The notes under the pieces are model-generated. The model searched no databases. It was given only the letters and a program-made list of their open reading frames with translations, and was not told the DNA's origin. Source: Martensiomyces pterosporus (taxonomy: Eukaryota; Kickxellomycota; Kickxellomycetes; Kickxellales; Kickxellaceae). Taken from it: DNA of 64,000 nucleotides. Shown one piece after another: positions 57,450 through 64,000 of the stretch. Within the stretch, counting starts at the first letter, position 1, and every line of letters begins with the position of its first letter. The stretch is from assembly GCA_025201845.1 (NCBI GenBank), contig MU603963.1:88953-152952 (forward strand). Reading direction: 5' to 3'. The translations under genes were made by a program, and so were the position numbers.

Positions 57450-60005
57450 ATGGCGCTCGGAATGTGCAGGGCTGTAGCCCAAATGACCGCCCATCGGACA
57501 CTGTTCTCCCACACGCCAAGGCTGATCCGCCCGATGCTCCACTGCATGCTGTCGAAACGAAGCATGTCATCAACACAATCTACCCACAACCAGCCTGGAT
57601 CGCTGGACAAAGTACGCAACATCGGCATCATCGCGCACATTGACGCTGGCAAGACCACGACAACAGAGCGCATGCTGCACTACGCCGGGTTCACTCGGTC
57701 GATCGGCGACGTCGATGACGGCGACACGGTGATGGATTTTCTGCCCGCCGAGCGCGAGCGCGGCATCACCATCCAGTCCGCCGCGATCACATTCGGGTGG
57801 CGCGACCACCAATTACATCTTATAGACACTCCGGGGCACGTTGATTTCACAGTGGAGGTGGAAAGGGCGATGAGGGTGCTCGATGGCGCAGTCACGATAT
57901 TGGATGCTGTGGCCGGTGTGCAGGCGCAGACAAAGACGGTGTGGAAGCAGGCAACAAGATACAGTATACCACGCGTTATATTCATCAACAAAATGGATCG
58001 GGATGGCGCGAACTGGCGCAGGTGCGTGCGGGATATAGAGACAAAGCTGGGTGCTCGGCCGCTGGTGCTCCAGGTGCCAGAGAGCACGCAGGCCAGGCTG
58101 GAGGGGAGTGGACTTGAGAGCTGGATCGATGCGGTGACTATGGAGAGGATCACCTTTGACATTGCCCACGACAACACGGGATCTACTGTGAGGCGCGAGG
58201 TGATTTCGCAGGAGGACGGTGTGGCTGCAGATGCGTATGAGGCGGCGGCGGATGCGCGAGTGCAGTTGGTGGAGGCACTTGCAGAGATCGACCAGCGCAT
58301 CGTGGATGTCTTTTTGGGCGACGAGGTGGATGGCGACCACCTGAAGGTGCCTGCTGAAGAGATTCGCGCGGCCGTCCGACGCTCCACGCTTTCGTCGCAG
58401 GCGTGCCCCGTGTTGCTCGGCGCGTCGTTCCGCAACGTGGGTGTACAGCCGTTGCTTGACTCCATCATCGACTACTTGCCAGCTCCAACCGATCTGCCGG
58501 CGCCCATGGCACTCGCCCCTGCACGCGAGCACCACAAAGCCATTGCTCACCAACCGAGCGGCAGCGGCCAGTCGACGGCCGTGCAAGTGCACCCGAACCC
58601 TAACGACAAGCTAGTGGCATTTGCGTTCAAGGTCATTGTGGACCCGCAGCGTGGACCCATGGTGTTTGTGCGTGTGTATTCCGGATCGCTCGATTCGCGC
58701 ATGACCCTGGTGAACGGCACCCGGGGCGGCGTCAAGGAGCGTGCAACGAAGCTGCTGCAGATGTACGCCGACCTACCTGAGGAGATCCAGGCCATCCAGT
58801 GCGGCCACATTGGCGTAGTACTGGGACTGAAGCAAACAAAGACCGGAGACACGCTGTTGCACCCACAGCACCCTTCCTTGGCTAAGCTAGGCAAGGGCGG
58901 CAAGGCCAGCAGCAAGAAGCAAAAGTCAGCAGTGCAGGCGGCTGTGGACACAACTTCGGACGTGGCAGCGGTTGGCTGGCAGCTGCACGGAATCTCAGTT
59001 CCGCCCCCCGTGTTCTTCTGCGCAGTCGAGGCAGATTCGCCGCAGGACGAGCGTCCGCTGGCCGAGGCCCTGGCCAACCTTATTTTGGAGGACCCCTCGC
59101 TGCACTTGTCCCACGACGAGGAAACAGGGCAAACGCTGCTGAGCGGGATGGGCGAGCTGCACCTCGAGGTGATCCGCGACCGCCTGCTAAATGACTTGAA
59201 GATCAATGCGTCCTTTGGCAAGATGCGCGTGTCGTACCGTGAAATGGCCGGACAGCAGGCATCGGCCGATTTCACATACGCGAGGGAAATTGCCGGAAAG
59301 GCTGGCAAGGCTGCGCTGCGCGTCACCGTGTCCCCGATTGAAGAGGCATTTGCAGAGGATGCTGATTCGGCCGAACGCCCAAGCGACGGCAACATTGTCG
59401 AGATCGACATGCCCGACACGCTGATGCTCGCAGACATATCGGGCAGCGAGGCAGCAGCCGCTGGAGGAAGCAGGGAGGAGAACGCAGAGCTGAGCGACCA
59501 GGTGAGGACAGCCATCCACGAGGGCATCCGCAATGCATCGTTCCGCGGCTGCATCCTGGGCTTCCCCGTCACAAGGTCGCGCATCCAGGTCTCGGATATC
59601 AAGTACTTTGGCGAGGAGCTGTCGACTGCCGCAGCCTACCGCGCGTGTGCTGGCCAGGCGCTGGCACAGGCGCTGAGCGGGTGCAGCCCCGTGTTGCTGG
59701 AGCCCATTGCCAGGACTGCCATCCAGTGCCCGGAGTCGCATGTGGGGTCGGTGCTCAGCGACCTTAACGGAATGCGCAAGGGAAGGGTGCTCAGCCTGGA
59801 CGATGCAGACGAGGACGGCATGGACTCGACCAATGCCACAAAGATCGTGCTTGCTGAGGTTCCGCTGAGCACCATGGTCGGCTACTCGTCGTCGCTGAGA
59901 AGCCTCACGGCGGGCAGCGGCACATTCACTATGGAGGTCACTGGGTTTGGGCCGATGACAGCGCAGCAGCAGCAGCAAGTCATCAAGGAGAGCCGAGGGT
60001 ACTGA
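57450..60005 (+). CDS. MEF2: Mitochondrial ribosome-recycling elongation factor G2 (Mef2/GFM2)
   Basis: An 851-residue translational GTPase. After a basic, Met/Arg-rich presequence (1-45) come G1 AHIDAGKTTTTE (62-73), GDVDDGDTVMDFLPAERERG, ITIQSAAITFGW, G3 DTPGHVDF and G4 NKMDRDG. The GDVDDGDT wording is typical of EF-G2 (GFM2) rather than EF-G1. Domain II and III segments are KVIVDPQRGPMVFVRVYSG and LSGMGELHLEVIRDRL. The C-terminal domain IV/V ends GYSSSLRSLTAGSGTFTMEV. EF-G2 recycles mitochondrial ribosomes with RRF. Start is the first ATG that gives a presequence. Confidence 0.93.
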   Translation: MALGMCRAVAQMTAHRTLFSHTPRLIRPMLHCMLSKRSMSSTQSTHNQPGSLDKVRNIGIIAHIDAGKTTTTERMLHYAGFTRSIGDVDDGDTVMDFLPAERERGITIQSAAITFGWRDHQLHLIDTPGHVDFTVEVERAMRVLDGAVTILDAVAGVQAQTKTVWKQATRYSIPRVIFINKMDRDGANWRRCVRDIETKLGARPLVLQVPESTQARLEGSGLESWIDAVTMERITFDIAHDNTGSTVRREVISQEDGVAADAYEAAADARVQLVEALAEIDQRIVDVFLGDEVDGDHLKVPAEEIRAAVRRSTLSSQACPVLLGASFRNVGVQPLLDSIIDYLPAPTDLPAPMALAPAREHHKAIAHQPSGSGQSTAVQVHPNPNDKLVAFAFKVIVDPQRGPMVFVRVYSGSLDSRMTLVNGTRGGVKERATKLLQMYADLPEEIQAIQCGHIGVVLGLKQTKTGDTLLHPQHPSLAKLGKGGKASSKKQKSAVQAAVDTTSDVAAVGWQLHGISVPPPVFFCAVEADSPQDERPLAEALANLILEDPSLHLSHDEETGQTLLSGMGELHLEVIRDRLLNDLKINASFGKMRVSYREMAGQQASADFTYAREIAGKAGKAALRVTVSPIEEAFAEDADSAERPSDGNIVEIDMPDTLMLADISGSEAAAAGGSREENAELSDQVRTAIHEGIRNASFRGCILGFPVTRSRIQVSDIKYFGEELSTAAAYRACAGQALAQALSGCSPVLLEPIARTAIQCPESHVGSVLSDLNGMRKGRVLSLDDADEDGMDSTNATKIVLAEVPLSTMVGYSSSLRSLTAGSGTFTMEVTGFGPMTAQQQQQVIKESRGY

Positions 60006-60085
60006 AAGAAGTAGACGTTTGTTTTGTTGCGCCGCACAGAAGGCATGTAAAAGTAAAACAAAAAACAGAAAACGCAACATGAAGA

Positions 60086-63000
60086 CTAGAACAGCTCCTT
60101 CATCTGAGTGGGCTTGCGCACAGCATTGGAGAACCCTTCAAAGAAATGGAACCACGCCTTTGGCCCTTCTGGCTCGTCTGAGGCGTAGGCAAGCCCGTTG
60201 CCGCTCCTCCGGCGGATCTCTTTTGATGGCGATTTGATGCCCTTGGCCTGCTGCTGCTGCTTCTTTTTCTTCGGCTTGACGATGCGGCCAAAGAAGTCCC
60301 TGACCACAGGGCCACTGTTCTCTCCCTCAGCACCATTTCCGCCATCGCTGCTTGCGTGGTGCCCACTTTTTGGTTTCACTGCTGTGGCCAGTGGGTCAGC
60401 AAACAGCTTGTCGAGGTACTCGCGCTTAGCACGCTCCTTCGAGGCTTGCCTGTGCCCATCCTTGCCTGCTGCCGCCGGCGCGCCCGTTTCCTTGGCAGCA
60501 AAGCGCGCGATCCTCATGCGCTCGAGCTCCTGCGCTATCAGCTGGCGCACCGGGTACCGCATAGTCACAACAGGCCTTGCTGGGCGGAGCCCGCTGAGCC
60601 CAAACAAGCGATCAATGGGCGGCTCCAGCCGGTACACAAACTGGCCATTGGCATCCTTGCTCTGCACAAACGTCAGCTGCCACGCACTCATCACCTCCAA
60701 AAGACGCTCCAGCCTCGCCTTCTCCTCTCCCTTCAGCAGGTGCTTGTTAGCCGTCACCAGCGTGGGCGACAGAATGTGCAGGAGGGGGTCAACAAGGCCC
60801 GTTGCCACAGAGCTAACGGTGCACATGGACCGCATGCGAGCTGAGAGGGCGCCCGCAGCAAGCGACTGGATAACCCCCATGGCCACTTGCCTGCCCTGGT
60901 ATGCCTCAAACTCCGAGTGCGGGTACTCGAAATCCCCCCTTGACAAGCCCAGCGGTGTGCTGCACGCGCGGTGGATGGCTAGCAGGGGGAAGGCGAGGTA
61001 GTCGTGGAGGGTTTCTGTGCCTGCCGGGTTCTTCTTGCACATGGTGTCCAGCGTGTCGTAGAATTCCAGCCAGTCCGTGCACAGCGTGGTCACCTTGGTG
61101 TGCGTGAGGTCTCGGAAGTCCATCCGCAGGTAGTTCTCGAAGCACCCCTGCATCAGCCGCTCGTGCTCGCCAGCCGACCTTATGCTGTCCAGGATGAGCG
61201 CCGCGTAGTCTCTGTCTAGCGACCCCTGTCCGTTGACTCTGCCATTATGCGCATCGGCCCTGCGCTTGCCAAGCGACGACCGGGACGACCGGGAGAACGA
61301 AAGGGATGTTGAGTCGGGCTTGGTGAATATCATGCCCCAGATGGTAAACAGCGACCGCTGCACATCCTTGACGCCAATTGCGTTGCCCTTCAGGCTCTCG
61401 GAGCTGAGGGTCTTTGCATGCGCACTGATGATCTGCAGCGAGTTGAGGCACGATCGGATATCGCCTTCGTTCTGCTTCGCCAGCTCCAAAAGACTCCAGC
61501 TGTCTGCCGCCACCCCTTCACGCTCGCAGACCTCCTCCAGCCGCCTGGCCAGCCTTGCTGACGTGGGCGCATTCACTTGGTAGCATTGCGCGATCTGGCG
61601 CAGTGGACGCAAAACTGGCGCATAGACGTTGTTGCAGATGCAAATGATCGGACGCAGCAAGGGGCCGAATTTTCCATGCCGCTTTCTCCCGCCTGATTTC
61701 TTTGCCTCCGAGCTAGCGGGCTCCTCAGCAGATGCGAGCTTGACAAGGGTGGATATGAAGTCCCCCTGCGACGAATGCGCCGAGCCTGCTGCCGCTCCGT
61801 CCACCTCGTCGATGATCAGCAGCTGCGGCTTGGTTCCCTGCAATCCAACAGCGTGCGTCTGAGTCACTCCAAGAATCCGATCGCGAACCTTGCTTACGGT
61901 TCGATCGTCGCTAGCGTTGATCTCGACCGTGGAGTACCCGGCCTGCTTTGCCGCCACATGCGCCAGTGTGGTCTTGCCCAGACCCGGCGGGCCTGATAGA
62001 AGGAGAATGCGCCGCTGCGGCCGTTTCCACCTGTCCGTGTTCTTGACCACAGGTCTATCTCCATTTGAGCCGCTGCCGCGTGCTCCGCCTGCATACTGCG
62101 AGCCTCTGCCCCTATAGGCAGCTGGGTTTGCGGCCTGCCGAATCAGCTCGTTCTCGCGTCCAAACACGCAGTAGTCCCACTCCTTCAGCCACTGCATCAC
62201 AGCGCGGTTCACTCTTTCGTCGCTGACCAAATCAAGGAATGTGCGGGCGCGGTACTTGTCCACCCACAGGCTGCTTGCCAAGGGATCGCTGCCCTGCTTG
62301 GTCTTGCGCTTGGGCTTTGAGCTCGGCTGCCTATCCTGCGACTCTGCGCTGTGCATGGAAATGCTGCGCTCGTTGGTGTCCTGGGAGGCAGCCATTTCTG
62401 ATGCCCGGAGCGCCAACGCCGTGTCGAGATCGCTTTCAATATCGGCCACCACACGATTGATCTGCGACGAACTCATGCGCTCTGCACCCCTCAGCGACGC
62501 AGCCCTGTCGAGCTGCTTCGAGATATCGATGTCCTCGCGCATTGCAAAGTACAGCGACTTACCAGACGACGTCCTACACGCCATAAACTCGCCCGTCGCC
62601 GGCGGCAGTGCGTATTTTGACAAATGCACATCGACAGCTGGCCGCTGGTGTGGCGTAGTTGTGCTCCTTGCTGGAGCTGGGTCGGCGGCCGGTGCTATGG
62701 TCATATCCGCCGCTGGCTCCTTGCCCTTACTTGCTATCGGGTGTGTAGTCTTCTGGCGCTTGTTCCGCTCGGTCTGCTCCAGCACAGCGAGGTAGGCATC
62801 ATACCTCTCATTCGCCGAAAGCACCGCTAAGCCTTTCTTGTGCAAGTGGTTCCTCTCCTGGACATCCTTCTCCGCCTCCCTCGCCTTGTAGATCGCGGCT
62901 ATTCCGCGTGCCTGGTTCTGCATCAACCGGTCCTCCTCAGCCAGCTGTGCTGCACCGGCACCCACGGGCTGGGCGCTGTGGGCTGCCGAAACGGAGCACG

Positions 63001-63589
63001 ATAGCTTCAGCTGCTTGGCCCTGTCGGCCACCCTCACGGCTTCAGTGGGAGTCAGCTGTATTTCCACGCATTTATCGGAAACAGCCGACGTTGGCTCGAG
63101 TGCGGCTTCGCCAGTCTCGGGGTTGTAAGTGACACGGGCGTCAGTAAACAGGCCGAATTGAGAGCGGCTTGTCGATGGCTCTGCCTCCGTGTTCATGCGG
63201 TGGGGACGGAAGGGATCGATTAAACTCGATGCATAGCTGCCAGCACCTCCGTCTTCGTCGCCACCAATGTCGTCGTCGTCGTCGTCGTCGCCATCGTCAT
63301 CGTCCGAGTCCATTGCCGTGGGGAGTAGCGTCAGGCCATGGGATGGCTCGTCGGCCATAAACTCGGTGTCGTCGAGACTGTCTGGAAACACCGTTTCCTG
63401 TGCATGTGTGGTGGGCGCCGACGATGCGCCTGATTTGTTCAGGGCATCGAACACACTGGGGTTTCCACGGCTGTCGTTTTCTGCCGGTTTGGCACCGGCG
63501 CTGAGCTGCGAGGTGTCTGAGAGCAGCGAGGTGCCCAGGCTGCTGGCGAGCAGCGACTGCCCAAAGTCGAATGCATTGTCCGGCTGCAT
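60086..63589 (-). CDS. CTF18: Chromosome transmission fidelity protein 18 (Ctf18, RFC-like clamp loader)
   Basis: A 1167-residue large subunit of the Ctf18-RFC complex, which loads PCNA and supports cohesion and replication checkpoint signalling. The long N-terminus is disordered, with an Asp run (about 94-113). The AAA domain has Walker A GPPGLGKT (about 531-538) within LLSGPPGLGKTTLAHVAAKQ, then VEINASDDRT, LLIIDEVDGA and PIICICNNVYAPVLRPLR. The C-terminal region holds the Ctf18-specific helices. The C-terminus ends PKAWFHFFEGFSNAVRKPTQ, the conserved tail that binds Dcc1/Ctf8. Start MQPDNAFDFG; the 50 codons upstream are leader-like. Convergent with MEF2 (80 bases). Confidence 0.92.
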   Translation of the reverse strand: MQPDNAFDFGQSLLASSLGTSLLSDTSQLSAGAKPAENDSRGNPSVFDALNKSGASSAPTTHAQETVFPDSLDDTEFMADEPSHGLTLLPTAMDSDDDDGDDDDDDDIGGDEDGGAGSYASSLIDPFRPHRMNTEAEPSTSRSQFGLFTDARVTYNPETGEAALEPTSAVSDKCVEIQLTPTEAVRVADRAKQLKLSCSVSAAHSAQPVGAGAAQLAEEDRLMQNQARGIAAIYKAREAEKDVQERNHLHKKGLAVLSANERYDAYLAVLEQTERNKRQKTTHPIASKGKEPAADMTIAPAADPAPARSTTTPHQRPAVDVHLSKYALPPATGEFMACRTSSGKSLYFAMREDIDISKQLDRAASLRGAERMSSSQINRVVADIESDLDTALALRASEMAASQDTNERSISMHSAESQDRQPSSKPKRKTKQGSDPLASSLWVDKYRARTFLDLVSDERVNRAVMQWLKEWDYCVFGRENELIRQAANPAAYRGRGSQYAGGARGSGSNGDRPVVKNTDRWKRPQRRILLLSGPPGLGKTTLAHVAAKQAGYSTVEINASDDRTVSKVRDRILGVTQTHAVGLQGTKPQLLIIDEVDGAAAGSAHSSQGDFISTLVKLASAEEPASSEAKKSGGRKRHGKFGPLLRPIICICNNVYAPVLRPLRQIAQCYQVNAPTSARLARRLEEVCEREGVAADSWSLLELAKQNEGDIRSCLNSLQIISAHAKTLSSESLKGNAIGVKDVQRSLFTIWGMIFTKPDSTSLSFSRSSRSSLGKRRADAHNGRVNGQGSLDRDYAALILDSIRSAGEHERLMQGCFENYLRMDFRDLTHTKVTTLCTDWLEFYDTLDTMCKKNPAGTETLHDYLAFPLLAIHRACSTPLGLSRGDFEYPHSEFEAYQGRQVAMGVIQSLAAGALSARMRSMCTVSSVATGLVDPLLHILSPTLVTANKHLLKGEEKARLERLLEVMSAWQLTFVQSKDANGQFVYRLEPPIDRLFGLSGLRPARPVVTMRYPVRQLIAQELERMRIARFAAKETGAPAAAGKDGHRQASKERAKREYLDKLFADPLATAVKPKSGHHASSDGGNGAEGENSGPVVRDFFGRIVKPKKKKQQQQAKGIKSPSKEIRRRSGNGLAYASDEPEGPKAWFHFFEGFSNAVRKPTQMKELF

Positions 63590-64000
63590 TTGGAAATAAA
63601 GATAAGCTGAGAAGAGCACTGGCAAGGGAGAGCACGGAGAGCAAGGGGGGAGTGCCAACGTAGCTGACAAAATGACGCTGGTGCGTGGCGCTGAACAAAC
63701 AAAGCTGCCCGACGCGCCTTTTCGCGTTGGTGAGACCATGCGCGTTTTGAGACCATGATCAGCAGCCCCAGATTACATGCGGATTAATCTTTCCAGCGCC
63801 GCCACTGAACGGGCAAGCCGGGTAGCGTCATTGGCCCCCTGTGCTGTATGTGCAAGGCGGCATTTCAGGCACTTTCCATCTGCTTTAATATGTATTCTGT
63901 TAGTTACCAAAAAACGCGTTTATTTATTTATTTATTGCTTTTGCCACTCAGCACACTTCAAGTCAACGACAATTAGGATACCGTCTCACGAAATTCATAA
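63590..64000. other. Upstream region of CTF18 to window end
   Basis: 411 bases. Contains a TTTA tetranucleotide run at 63919-63936. No gene within the window. Confidence 0.4.
63919..63936. repeat. TTTA microsatellite
   Basis: About four and a half TTTA units, AT-rich, in the gap upstream of CTF18. Confidence 0.7.

Overview
The window is nuclear DNA from a fungus with compact, intron-poor genes. About 34 protein-coding genes are supported. Most are single exons. I could rebuild three one- or two-exon joins (AP-1 mu, NDUFS3, eRF1) and one seven-exon gene (an EEF2KMT/Efm3-type methyltransferase), all with GTAAGT-like donors and short introns. The mix of a MET30/scon-2-type F-box protein, PPIP5K/VIP1, nuclear-encoded complex I, an SFI1-like centrin-binding protein and SREK1IP1 suggests an early-diverging filamentous fungus. 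Kickxellomycotina is my best guess, but that is inference. I saw no rRNA, tRNA, CRISPR array, transposon or viral gene.

Layout. 0-13.4 kb: RPT3, PRP31, a monoacylglycerol-lipase-like hydrolase, a polyglutamine LIM-binding co-regulator, a kynurenine-formamidase-like hydrolase, an unrecognised membrane protein, SMU1 and a seven-helix receptor. 13.4-28 kb: a 1.7-kb gap, a second monoacylglycerol-lipase-like gene, AP-1 mu, SFI1-like, SREK1IP1-like, a GDA1-type GDPase, a BSD-domain protein and NDUFS3. 28-42 kb: eRF1, the multi-exon Efm3-like gene, the MET30-like F-box/WD40 gene, a 36-residue secreted micro-ORF, a CAP/PRY secreted protein, MsrA and an MFS transporter. 42.9-49.2 kb: five head-to-tail copies of a short type II membrane protein with GT31-like catalytic motifs. 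49.5-64 kb: PPIP5K/VIP1, a tandem pair of small mitochondrial-type proteins, the divergent MTG2/MEF2 pair and CTF18.

The most unusual part is the five-gene array. Each copy has one N-terminal membrane anchor, a shared set of cysteines, a DDD motif, an NED motif and a constant C-terminal tail. Copy 4 has lost both acidic motifs. Copies 1 and 2 share long identical nucleotide tracts that suggest recent gene conversion. I read the array as an expanding, lineage-specific Golgi glycosyltransferase family; the substrate is unknown.

Other functional links are weaker. Three spliceosome-related genes (PRP31, SMU1, SREK1IP1-like) lie in the first 22 kb. Two mitochondrial ribosome GTPases share a divergent promoter. 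eRF1 and an eEF2 methyltransferase are neighbours. None of these is an operon, and chance co-location is possible.
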